Assembly (NCBI GenBank): GCA_000226015.1 | Contig: JH152834.1 | Coordinates: 107,605-171,604, forward strand | Source of the DNA: Mnemiopsis leidyi | Taxonomy: Eukaryota; Ctenophora; Tentaculata; Lobata; Bolinopsidae | Length of the DNA: 64,000 nt | Direction: 5' to 3' | Part shown: positions 21,047 to 33,500 of the stretch, one piece after another | Layout: every line of letters begins with the position of its first letter | Position numbering within the stretch: position 1 is the stretch's first letter | Translations under genes and position numbers: made by a program | Notes under the pieces: generated by a model | The model's input: only the letters and a program-made list of their open reading frames with translations | Told to the model about the DNA's origin: nothing | Database searches by the model: none

Positions 21047-22537
21047 CTTTGTCCGACACTCATTCAAAGCAAATATATGTGATATAGGAATAAAATGACA
21101 GGATGGTGCGCGCTGACGTACAACGGCAACCCCTGCAGATAGTGCGTGCCAAACATTGCCTGATCTGTTCACGAGATTATATCCGTCTAGGCCGATTTAA
21201 AGAGTCCACAATTCTAGAGAGTCTGGTATCACCGCGACAACCTAAGCTGCTGCCGCGAAACGGCAGCCCCGCGCCGCGCGGAAAGCTGCCGCTGCCGCCC
21301 CGTACACCGTATTAGTAAACAAAGATTTAGTAAACAAAGATTTAAATTTAGGTTTATTTTTACATCAAATCATATCATAGATAAACATAACGCGTTGTGG
21401 CGGCAAGTCACTCGGGTTTTCCATTGAAATTTATATTTATTTGATTTGAAAATTGAAAATGGGCTGCAATGCAATGCAAAGCAAGGTAGTGCAGTCCAGA
21501 AGGAGCATATTAAAAACGTAAAAAATTTCTATTTGCATTTGTAGGTTCGGTTGATAACCTACTGTCGCGGCCATCACACGCTCGACTCTAGCTCACGCAT
21601 TTCTCGCCTGGCGACGCGCATCGCCCGTTAATATATGCATGCAAAAAGTTGAAAATTCAACCCTTGACGAGATTATATCCGTCTGCCGCTTTAACGAAAC
21701 GACTCGTTCAGATTCAGCTGCGTGAGTCGCGCGGGTATCACCGCGACAATTGATCAACCCAAAATATTTTAAAACAAATATAAATTTGTTTTTTGAAAAT
21801 CTGGTTTAAAATTTAGTTAAAATTTTTTACAAATTAAAAAGAGGTGATTTAATTAATAATTAAACATGAAAAATGAAAATGCAATTGCGAGTGCAAGTGA
21901 TTGCATTCAATTTATGCAAATTAACCTTTACCTATTTTAACGTATGGCGGCGCGTTTTCAAGTCCAATGAAATTCGTCACCTAATCGTTGTCGCGGTGAT
22001 ACCCAAGTCTCGCCGCGCAGCTCAAAGCTGAACGGTAGAACGGTAGAACGGCGCGGTAGACGGATATAATCTCGTCAACCTAACCGTCGCGCAGCCGCTG
22101 CGCGTGGCTTAAGCACCTAGTTAGGTGAACCTCTAGTAGCGCAATTTATAAGGGCTCAGCTCTAGCTATGGTTAGAGCAATTTGATTAAGTGAACGGCGT
22201 TGTATCCACGAGCTAGGGCGACTTATTCGAATTTGGACATAAGTTGACAAAATTATATCCGTTTATGGTTCAGCGTTCTGCTTCACCTAACCAGGTGCTT
22301 TCGCACGCTACGTTGTACGTGCGCGGCCGCGGCTGCTACGCCGCGCAGTTAGAATGAACCCACCTTTGTTGGCGCGCGCAAAAGGGCCGATATGAAATAG
22401 ATATAATTGTCGTTAAACTTTTATGTTTTCTAAACAGGGAAGGTTAAATTTGTGACTTTGTACAGCAGCGCGCACTCTCCCGTCATTTTATTCTCATCCC
22501 GTCATTTTATTCGCTTCGAATGAGGGTCGGACAAAGA
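21047..22537. mobile_element. non-autonomous DNA transposon with long inverted ends and internal modules
   Basis: The left end CTTTGTCCGACACTCATTC (21047) and AATAAAATGACAGGATGG...GCGCGCTG (21089-21114) recur inverted at the right end (22464-22537, there with an extra copy of the AATAAAATGACGGGAT unit). ACCCTTG occurs just outside both ends and may be a target-site duplication. Inside, paired modules recur: GACGAGATTATATCCGTCT plus GGTATCACCGCGACAA at 21170-21240, 21664-21749 and, inverted, 21988-22078; diverged copies lie near 22243 and 22398. GC-rich hairpins follow. No coding frame for a transposase was found. Confidence 0.65.
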
Positions 22538-23159
22538 CCCTTGGTCCCTGTCAGCACTAAAAATTCAAATAATACTTACAAAATTGCCACTAATCGGCAG
22601 TAACTGTTAAGTGGAACAACTGGTTCGAGGCGCTTGCTAGGATAGCAATAAACCGTATCTTCTGCGCCCTAGTGCAGAGAGGGTTCATCTCACCTTACGG
22701 TTATAATGACCTTACGGTTTTAATGACAGCTTTGGTCGCTGTTAACAATAGCTGTAACCTTGTCCCCAATTTCTTGTAGTTGTACGTCAATGATAAGTAA
22801 TTTCCTGGCATAGTTCACATCATCATTTTATACATCGTAACTTACAAAAATGCCTAATTTTTCTATTCTTAAGAGCCTTAGTGAAAGTTTAGATAAGAGA
22901 TTTTGTTTTCAATTGATTAGTCCCCTTTCGGTCTATATGGATGGCAGAAGCTTCTTGTGACTTAGCCCCTGTTTTATGATCGTTTGTTTTCAGACCTGCG
23001 TCACTTGGCATGTCATTCACATGCCAATACCTTCTATAAAGTAACACAACACCTTCCTCTTGGGGTTATTTCTTCAGATTTATAGCATATTGATTATTAC
23101 CGTATAAAATACAATTTTTTAGTAAAATACAATTAGTGAATTTAAATTGATATGTGTGT

Positions 23160-23984
23160 NNNNNNNNNNNNNNNNNNNNNNNNNNNNNNNNNNNNNNNNN
23201 NNNNNNNNNNNNNNNNNNNNNNNNNNNNNNNNNNNNNNNNNNNNNNNNNNNNNNNNNNNNNNNNNNNNNNNNNNNNNNNNNNNNNNNNNNNNNNNNNNNN
23301 NNNNNNNNNNNNNNNNNNNNNNNNNNNNNNNNNNNNNNNNNNNNNNNNNNNNNNNNNNNNNNNNNNNNNNNNNNNNNNNNNNNNNNNNNNNNNNNNNNNN
23401 NNNNNNNNNNNNNNNNNNNNNNNNNNNNNNNNNNNNNNNNNNNNNNNNNNNNNNNNNNNNNNNNNNNNNNNNNNNNNNNNNNNNNNNNNNNNNNNNNNNN
23501 NNNNNNNNNNNNNNNNNNNNNNNNNNNNNNNNNNNNNNNNNNNNNNNNNNNNNNNNNNNNNNNNNNNNNNNNNNNNNNNNNNNNNNNNNNNNNNNNNNNN
23601 NNNNNNNNNNNNNNNNNNNNNNNNNNNNNNNNNNNNNNNNNNNNNNNNNNNNNNNNNNNNNNNNNNNNNNNNNNNNNNNNNNNNNNNNNNNNNNNNNNNN
23701 NNNNNNNNNNNNNNNNNNNNNNNNNNNNNNNNNNNNNNNNNNNNNNNNNNNNNNNNNNNNNNNNNNNNNNNNNNNNNNNNNNNNNNNNNNNNNNNNNNNN
23801 NNNNNNNNNNNNNNNNNNNNNNNNNNNNNNNNNNNNNNNNNNNNNNNNNNNNNNNNNNNNNNNNNNNNNNNNNNNNNNNNNNNNNNNNNNNNNNNNNNNN
23901 NNNNNNNNNNNNNNNNNNNNNNNNNNNNNNNNNNNNNNNNNNNNNNNNNNNNNNNNNNNNNNNNNNNNNNNNNNNNNNNNNNNN
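23160..23984. other. assembly gap (825 N)
   Basis: Run of N. The apparent open frames crossing it are artefacts of unknown bases. Confidence 0.99.
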
Positions 23985-24500
23985 TGAGAGCCACGTATCA
24001 GCCACTGCAACATGCAGGCTAATGACACTGAAACTTCCAACAAAATTTAAGCAAAAATAGACCTAGTCAAACTATTTGACTGCACCGTCAAAATTATTGA
24101 CATCCGTTGTTTTTAATAGCAAAAATTTTACAGCTGGTTTAAGTTTTCGAAACCGAAAACTAGTATAAATTAACAGCATCCATTATACTCAGACAGGTTG
24201 CAATAAAAATGTTTCAGTTTCACGACCAATATTTTCACTGAAGCTTCCATGGTATTCCATCAGCAGTCTTTGCGGCATAATTTGAGAGATGGAAATCTAG
24301 CGTCCGCCTGAGACCTAACTAAGCGGGCGCAATTCTTGTTTTATTTTAAGACAAAACATATGATTCTCTTCTGCTGAAATTCTTTTTCACTGAATCAAAT
24401 AATTGATGAAATAGGTACTAGATTATCAACTATAGTGCAATGATATATTTCTTTACTGTATCCTATATAGGTATTGCCCAAAAAATGAAATAATTTTAGG

Positions 24501-27500
24501 ATGGTTACATTGGGTCAAAGAGTTCAAGTCGGAGATTTCTATGCTATCATAAAATACCTGGGACCAGTTTCTGGAACTGATGGTGAGTAGCTGCAATGCA
24601 TTTTTATGCTTTCAAAAAATTGCTGGTCATTCTGGGGCCGGAAAAGATGATTACCCAAATTAAAGCTACAAATAGATATTTGGTCAGGAATTATGACCCA
24701 GTTATGAACTTAAATTGTTAAGCATTTTTATGTCAATGATAGACTATAAACAAATCATTACAAAGTGGGTAGAGAAAAGTTCAATGTAATGACGGTACAA
24801 AATTTATTGATCATAGAGTATTTGGGTACATAAAATCAATCAAATTTTTGTGGGAATGTGAAACTAGCATGATAGTTTTTGTTGAGCTCTTAGGTTTATT
24901 CATAACTTACAGGATATTGCGAAAATTATAATTCAAAGAAGTTTATCACTCTTCATAAATATGTTGTGTGGTTCATTAAACTGAATTAAACAAAACTTAA
25001 TTAAAACTTAAACAACATGATCGTGAGAAGTGGGGTTCTGCCTTTGTTTTGTCTAAAATGATGCTCCTGTCTGATGTTTCACCCTTTGATGTCCTTGGAA
25101 TCGTTACTCCCATAAGCTGAAAGTTATTTTTTAATCCTTAGAAAGACAAACAATTCGACATTATAGTAGGTGACAGGTGTTTTATGATATACAATTTAGA
25201 AATTACTGCACCTTGAATTATATAACTCACGATTTTCTCTAGCAGTTGCATGCTATCCTTAACTTGGTAACCAGTTTTTGCACTGACATGGAATACTTCA
25301 GTAGCTTTTATTTCGTCTTTTAGGTTATCTAGGTCCATGTCATCAACACATGCTTTCTTTGGATCAGAGATGTCATCCACTAGGTCTTGCTGAAAAATTG
25401 TGCTATTTCGAGCAATTGTCGATCAGGATTTGTTTCAGTTACGATTATTTTTATTGGGCTAGTTTGTTGTACTTGTCATGATGCTGTCAGGCTTTTTTCA
25501 CCATAAGTTATGTTAGACATATAATTTGAATTTTGAAGTCCTAGAGGTTTTGATAATGTTGAAGCAGCAGATGATCCAGGCCGTGATTATAATTCCAATC
25601 CTGTCATTTACATATTCTTACAATTACTGTTTTACTTGTGACAACAGTAAAGCAATAAGCAAACTTTTTCAAAAACTACCCAGTTTTAGCAGTGGCGCCG
25701 TCGGTTAAACCGTCTATCTGCTAATCGAAAGGCTAACAGTTCAATTTCCAGCTGCGGCACTGGCCATGGGGTGAGCATCGTTAATGCTCAGCTAAGGATT
25801 CCGTTGGATCTATGCAGCCCCATGGTCCACTCAGCCAAATGCTCGGGAAATCGGGTGTGAGGGTTAAATGAGTAGCTGCCCATCGCAGCGAAGTCTTGGG
25901 CGATAAAAGTATGGTACTCACTACCTTAACTGTCACTGGCGTGTATGTATAATTGTACATTCGGCCTCCTGTAATTGGCCGTTACACTAGTGTAACATGT
26001 GGCTGTTGGAGTGTCCGAATTAAAATAAGAATAAGATAAAAAATTCTCTTTTTGAAAAGTTCAAGACATTTTCGATGTTGAATGCTCATTGCTACTAAAA
26101 AATGTTCAAGTGCTTATTGTAAAGTTAACAAATAGAATCGCTAAATTTCTATTCCCAAAAATATAGTATTCACATTCACCCACTTTGTTTGCCAGCACAA
26201 TAGTTGGAATTTGTCCCAGTTTATCATCGATCTCTGCTTTCCATTCCTTAACATCCTCAAAAGATTTGCTATTCGTAATATCAAACACAATAAGACAAGC
26301 ACTTGCTCCATTGTAGTAGTTCCTTGTTAATACCTTTACTCGGTCCTGCCCTGCAATGTCCCAAAACTGCATGCGTAAGGTGCAGTACTCATACTTAATG
26401 ACTTTTGGTTGAAAATCCACTGAAAAGTTTTTGTTTGTGAAAACGTGAGGATTCATGAAAGAAAATTTGAGAAGAGTTTAATAGCATATGTTACCAATAT
26501 AGTTAATCAGATGATGAAAATTTGAATTGTTGTAGCCACTCAAAATTCACAGATTAATTTAGAAAAAGAAAATGATACACTGCAGAATCGTTCATGAAGA
26601 TGTGACCTAATTAACTTGGTCTGATTCAAACCTCCCAAGGTGGTCTTATACTGAGCACTAAAGCTGTTGTTGATGTATCTCTCCAAAAAAGCAGTTTTTC
26701 CTACTCTGTTGTTACCAACTACTAATACTTTATATAAGTATTCAGTCATGGTCTGATAGCTACATAGGATTCAGTTTGTGTTAGGACCTCATATATAACT
26801 GGTTTTTTTGTTGTCATTGAAGGATTGTCTACATATTTAGATAATTTCTGTGGTTCTGTTGTGTCCCACATCAGTACAAAACATCACTCGGTGCCACATG
26901 CAGGCATGCTACACAGAGCAGATAGTGGCTCAACGATAGTTTTCCTCATATTGTAGGTTAATCTTTTTGTCAATAACCCATAAACCCAAAGTAGAAGTCT
27001 AGTCCCTGCCGAGACTTTTGCTAACACAAAGCGTTTTATTCGGCACTCAATTTAGAAAGAGTGCATTAATTCGCGAGACATATTTAGGACACTAAGCCCA
27101 GAAATTTGTGCCAAAGATCCCATTTAACTGTTATGCAGACAAATTCCAGTGTTTCGGATATCATGTGATTCAGGTTATATTCCACACTCGAGCCATGCGA
27201 TAATTCTAAGTTGCTATATGAAAACCTGACTTTTTACAGCTTCTTTGCTACATTTTTGTGTGATCACATGAATGTTTGAAAGATCACATGAGCGTTTAAA
27301 TCTTGATGTGTGAATCGCTTTTCCCAACAAATTTTTGCCTTCAAGGGTCCTGATTTTTACTGGTGCTTATTTTATAACAGTAAGATCACTATATTTGAAG
27401 TTGCCAGGTGTTCGAGGGGAACTTAAACACATGCAACTTGTTCATATGCTAACGCTATCCTTTCCTAATCACGTGACCTCCTTTGTCATGCTCTACATGA

Positions 27501-30500
27501 TGCAAAACCTTCCTTTGTCTAGCCAACCATATATTCAACCGAAAGTAATTGAGAAACGTGAGAATTTTCGGATAAGAGTCCGCTTCGGACATTGGACTAC
27601 AGTCCATTTTGGACAAGAGTCCGCTTTTTCGAAACACAGATTCGGAAAATAGTCCGTTTCAGACAAGAGTCCGCTTTGGACAAAAGTCTGGTTACCGATA
27701 GTGGATACCTAAACACTGTTTGGACTGGATCCAGAAAGCAATTAAATCCGATTTTTTCATGTAACCTTCAATATAACTTTCTACCTAAGACTTTTTTCAA
27801 ACCGCTGAAGGGCAACAGAAATATTTTTCAATACAAAATTCATAGCACATTCAGAATACGAGCTTACAGAAGAGTCTCTGTTTTATGAAGAAAAAACAAC
27901 TCAAAGGTCCATGAAGCAAATAGCAAATCACCTCATAGAGAAAGCAAACGATAATGTATTCTGAGAAAAGTAAATCTCAAAATGAGCAAAAGCATCTCGA
28001 ACATTGCCCTTCCTTACACAAGCTAAGTAAGCTAAAGTTTTATCATGCTATCGTTCTTGTATCAAGTTACATATTACAAGTACCATGACACTCATGAGAT
28101 AAGGAATGTCTCCATGACACGTGTCTAAATATACAACCGTCTCTTGCCTGTTGTATTGTGGGTTTGATGGTATGCACTATACAGTTGCATTTACCTTCAT
28201 ATAAACGTAAGCTGTAGGATGTTAACTTCTTCTCATTTTGGTATTTTAAAATGTTGAAATGATTATTCAAATTTTTCATTATTACGATAACTGTATTAAT
28301 ATATGATACTAGTAGTACATATAGAAGTACATATAGGATTACTGTATTCAAATTCTTGTTTGAAAATCATCCACAAATGATGAACAAAGTTCATGGACTT
28401 TTGAGTAACACCGATTAAATTTGTAAATTTTAAAGATTTTAGACCTTCCTAAGCTAAAAAATACTGTTCCTACTAAACATTAGATGTCATAACTTTATAA
28501 ACGATGATAATGTGTTGTTAAACAGTTCAAAGCTATTTACAAAATGTAATGATTGTTTCAAAATCGTAAATTGTTGTTTTCTCATTTCTTATCCATTAAA
28601 AAACTTTAGATAAGGTTTTGCATTGCATGCTGACTGATTTAAAACTGTTGACTCATTTTATACAATCGAATATATACAGCCCCAAATCCTCATTTTCCCT
28701 GTTGTAGTATACGAAATAACAAAATTCTCTGCTCAAAAAATGGAAGTTTCTAGTTTCCTGCAGTTAGCCACAACACGACTTTGAAGAGTTGCTGGGTGGG
28801 CTGACATTGTCTACTTTTATCTGCCTATCATCCTGACTTGTCTCTGCAGGAGCTACGCACCGTGGTATTGTTACACCCATCAACTGAACAGTAAAATATT
28901 ACTGACTTGTCTACGGAGCGGATCACTTAAAGAGTACAGTGGCTTATGTTGATGGTTATAGTTGTTTATAAAAGTCGTGTAACATAATAAAGTCTATTTC
29001 TTGTGAAACTGAATTGAAACAGCACGGTCTAACAGCGGACTCACGATTTGCTCCAGTAATTCCATGCTGTGGTTGACTTGGTAACCAGTTTTGGCGCTGA
29101 CATGAAATACCTCAGTGACGTTCAATGTAGACTTCAAGTTTTCAAGTTCCATGTCATCCACACACTGTTCTCTTGGGTCGGTACTGTATTTGTCCACCAA
29201 ATCGTGCTGAAATATCAGTAGAATAATTAAATTGTTACACACACCTAGCTACAAAACCTAGGTTCTAACAAGAATAGCGCCTGATTAGTTTGTTCTTGGG
29301 AGTACGTTATATTTCCATCTCTTCAATCCTACAGCAACTACTGTGTAGATATAAGATTAACCATGTGCTCAAAGCAATTGTGCTCTTGTTAAAGATATAG
29401 TAGATACTGAGATCATATCCGTCTTGTCGCGGTTATACCCGACTATTGCAGCTGAAAGAACGCCAGACCGTGTAAAAACTGTAATCTCAATATCCATCGC
29501 AAAAACCGTTTGAGGAATTCCAAATTACAAGCGGCTACCGTGATAAAATCGGCCGTTAAGTAAGAAAATAAAGTAATTTTACCGTAGCAAATTGATGAAT
29601 TAAATGTCAGCTTTAAAAATGAGAGGATCTGTTAAAAACCAGGAATAAGATAAATTTATCGATGGTGCAGTTCAAGAAGTTTTAGTTTCACAACTCTAAC
29701 AAAATTATGAAAATTAGTTACGGCACCATGGGACACCAGAAAATTTACTTACCTACTTTACTTTTTTACCATCGGCAAAAAAAGAAGAGATGGAAAAAAT
29801 TGCTTAATTGGGTAGGTATATTTGGAGCTTCTGATTTTCATCTTCACCTATTTTCAAATTACAAATATTTGTACCACCCTAATTAGCTAATAACATTTCC
29901 ATCTACCTTATTAGCTAATATTAGGGTCGGTATCTGCCCTAACTTGTTATCCACCTCGGCTTTCCACTCCTTTAAATCATCGTATGTCTTCTTGTTGGTG
30001 ATATCAAAAACAATGATACAAGCGCTAGCTGAGTTGTAGTAGTTTCTTGTCAAAACTTTTGTGTGCTCCTGCCCTGCTATATCCCAGAATTGCATGCGGA
30101 GGGTGCATCTTTTACGTTGTACGACTTTTAGTTGGTAGTCAACTGTAAAGGGAGGACGAGATGAATTACCGTGAACAACATAGAACGTTTAACAGGACCC
30201 ATTGCGCGATTTAGGCACGCTTTTCTTTATGCCGGTGCGCAATCGGTTTGATTTAAACGTCCTGTGTTGTTCACGGTTATATAATATCGGTCTAGTCATT
30301 GACTACTTGATAAATTTGGTATAATTTAAATTCAACTTCCTCAATTTTTCCAATTAGATCATTATTTTAAGGTAAGAGTGTCCTCCCTGAAATAGCCGAA
30401 CTATGAAGCAAGCTTGCTTTCTAGCGGCCCGCTGAGTTTACCTGATTTTACCTGCTAGAGTTCGCTTGTAGTTGTTTCCACTGAAGTTGTTGTTGACGTA

Positions 30501-33500
30501 TCTGTCTAAAAACGCCGTCTTACCCACATTGTGATTTCCAATTACTATCACTTTGTACAAATATTCTGTCATTCCCCTTCTATGATTACGGAAACAATTA
30601 CATTAACGACATCACGTGGCCAACTGAAAGAAGTGGTGAGCGGTTTTATTTTCTGCAATCGCACAAAAAAACTTTTTTTAACCCATAATGATCCTTAGGA
30701 TCTTGCTGAATTGCACAGCTTTCGTCTCGTGAACTTTAAACACTAGGAAATATTTCCTAGTTGTTTACTAGTCCCAAGATGGAAGTACGGTGTTTAACTA
30801 TGCCCGTTTACCGGTTTAGCCTTATCTGGTCCCCTGCAACATGGCTTGTAAACAGGGATCGGCCAGTTAAGGGCGGTCCGTGTAGGTTAACACCGTGCTT
30901 TCAGCTATACAATAATAGGGTTTCGTAATAGTCTATTCTGAAATTCTATCTTAATCAATACTATCTGCAACAAAACAAAAAGTGCCCTGGTGCAACGGCC
31001 AACGACCAGCCAGACCGAGCAAACAAAATCAAAATGTGATAGTGTGTGTGAGGATGAGTAAACTAGGTGGTGAAAGTGGGTGACTGACTTTCATTATAGC
31101 AGTGCGGCGGAGCAAGTTGTGCAGTGGCCAAACTAGCACGAATCTTATCACCCTAATTTCTAGTTTCGGCTTTTGAGTTAGGGAAATGATGTCATTTAGG
31201 GAATCTGGATTAGTTGATAAGTACATAGAATGGGTTTACTAGCCGCAAAAGTTCGTCTGTGATATTCTTTCTGAATTTATCTTGTTTACTCAACTGATGA
31301 GCTGCTCTGACCCTAAGTTTTTAATTATTATAATTCATCCCCATTCACAACTGCTGCTTATCTTGTAGTGTTGCTCATACTCTTCTACTTCTCAGCAAAC
31401 TTTGTTTGACTAGGTTGCGAACCGTCAAAGTGTCAAATTGACACTTTGACGGTTCGCAACCTAGTTGTAGTTGGTCACATTTATCCCGCTGTAAAACCAT
31501 CTGCGATCAAACCCATAGGCATGATATGTTTTGGTTATGCTAAACTCGCACGTGCATTCCCGTCGCGAGTATAACTGTTGGATGGGAACAGTATTTGGGG
31601 TACATTATAAAAAAACATTATAACTAGGTGTATAAAGAGGAAAATGTACGTAACAATACACAAGTATGTTTTAACACAACACAACACGCTTCCTATGTTC
31701 TCTGAGCCAAGTGGTTGTCCCAGCTGTTATGAAATGCGATATTTATTGATAAATCTCCGTGTAAAGTTGCAATCTTAATGCGACGAGCAAATTCATCAGG
31801 CCATGAAATATTCAAAGTTTGGACACTAAATTGGGGAGAGCATTATCGACCCGTGATTGGGCATGTTACTAAGGTCAAAGTTATGCAAAAAAGAAAATAT
31901 GAGTGTACAATTCACATCAAACAAACGACGTAGAGAATAATTTGTAAAACAAATATCAATTATTGTTCTGTTTGAATGATGTTCCTAAATCGGATGTCAC
32001 ATGTCTCGCAATCATTTCACGGTATGTACATTGCACATTGTACATACTGTTGTCTAAATAGCAATGTATATTGTACATTGTATGAATAGCAATGTATATT
32101 GAATTCTTCAACAATTCCCACATCAATTATCTTGTCTGTCTTCCTTATGTCTTATTTCTTTCCCGCGCTTTGGTAGCACCACCATGAATGATAACAGTAT
32201 AAGATGTTAGATTAGACCAGGGCGCCGGGCGGTAGACTATTAGAGAAAGCAGTAGGAACTAGATGAAACAACTACCGACAAATACACAAAATAGGTCAGC
32301 AGTTATGAATAAACAATAAAATGAAAGTTTATCTGAATTTTGAAGTGTACCACACAATGAAACTTAAGAGAGCACAAAGAATTCGTTGTGCCAAGGTGAC
32401 AAAACAATTTTCTTCCTAGTTGATTAACTGTAGTCTGTATTGCTGTATTGTGTTCGCTCAGCTGCTCAGCGTCCAACTATAATGTCAGATGTATTTTTGT
32501 TCAGGGATCTGATGAAAATATGTAGTTGTACTTAAGTACTGAAACTTTCTGTAAAGTTTTAAAATTTAAGGGAAACTTTCTAAAGAAAAAGTAAGACTTT
32601 TCATTGGAAAATTGTTGCATTATCGTAGTTTCGTTTAAGCTCCTATGTTTTCATTTGATAAATATACAGGGCCTTGTTCTATCCCAGTGCCATTAAAAAT
32701 CACTAGAGAACGCATGAGACTTGTATATTAAAATAGCAGATCATTAAACAAAAACCTAACCATGTCATATCATGCTTTGCGCCAACAACTGGTTTTAAAT
32801 AGCTTTGCCTGATTGCTTTAATCAATATCCTGATTATGCCTCTTTATTAAAATCTAACCTTGTGTTTCAGGAGAGTGGTTAGGAGTTGAGTGGGAGGAAG
32901 AAGGTCGTGGTAAACACGACGGATCTTATAATAACGTCAAGTAAGAAATTTTACTGATTTCTTCCGTATAATATCGACATCGTGACTGTGTTGCAACTAT
33001 ATATTGTATTTTAAGTTTATATAGAGGGGTTCATCGAAATTGTTTATTAGATAAGATTCTTGTCAGACATGGTGTGAAGTGGAGGAATTTCTTTGTTATT
33101 TTGATAAGAAATAGGACTGCAAGTGTTATTGTCAGAAATACAAGACTTACAAATGTGTATATTGATCACGTGATATGTTCTGTGTGCAGGTATTTTGATG
33201 CAAAACCGCTTCATGGCAGCTTTGTGCGAGAACACAAACTTAAAGCTGGGAAGAGTTTCTCGGAGGTTCTCAAACAAAGATACACCGATGTGACTGGAGT
33301 GGTGCGTGTTTACATCTCTTCTTTCCTCTAAATAATGAGCATATTGCCATGAGTAATTAGTGTATTACCTCTTAGCTAGTATATTACTTCCTAATCAATT
33401 AGTACTCAACACACATTCTCCAATCTAATGGTGTATGCCAAGGTACTCAAGCTTGTACATTGAAAATTTAAACCGAAGTTTGATTAACAGTTTCGTCCCC

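Larger units (their letters stand above)
17568..24500. other. intergenic transposon-rich region between TMEM107 and TBCE
   Basis: I find no host gene. The region contains SINEs, LINE remnants, a partial Tc1-like repeat and a 1.5 kb inverted-repeat element (separate entries), plus an assembly gap. Stretches 17568-18290, 18546-19257, 20413-21046 and 22538-23159 are otherwise featureless to me. The promoters of TMEM107 (-) and TBCE (+), which diverge, must lie here. Confidence 0.6.
30573..32870. other. remaining TBCE intron 1 upstream of Rab copy B
   Basis: No gene seen. It should include the Rab copy B promoter. It contains a perfect palindrome at 31409-31465 and a GTACATTG-rich patch near 32020-32100. 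Confidence 0.55.

Noticed and set aside
23066-24060. Six long open frames of about 280-325 residues
   Set aside because: They run through the N gap and contain almost no real sequence.
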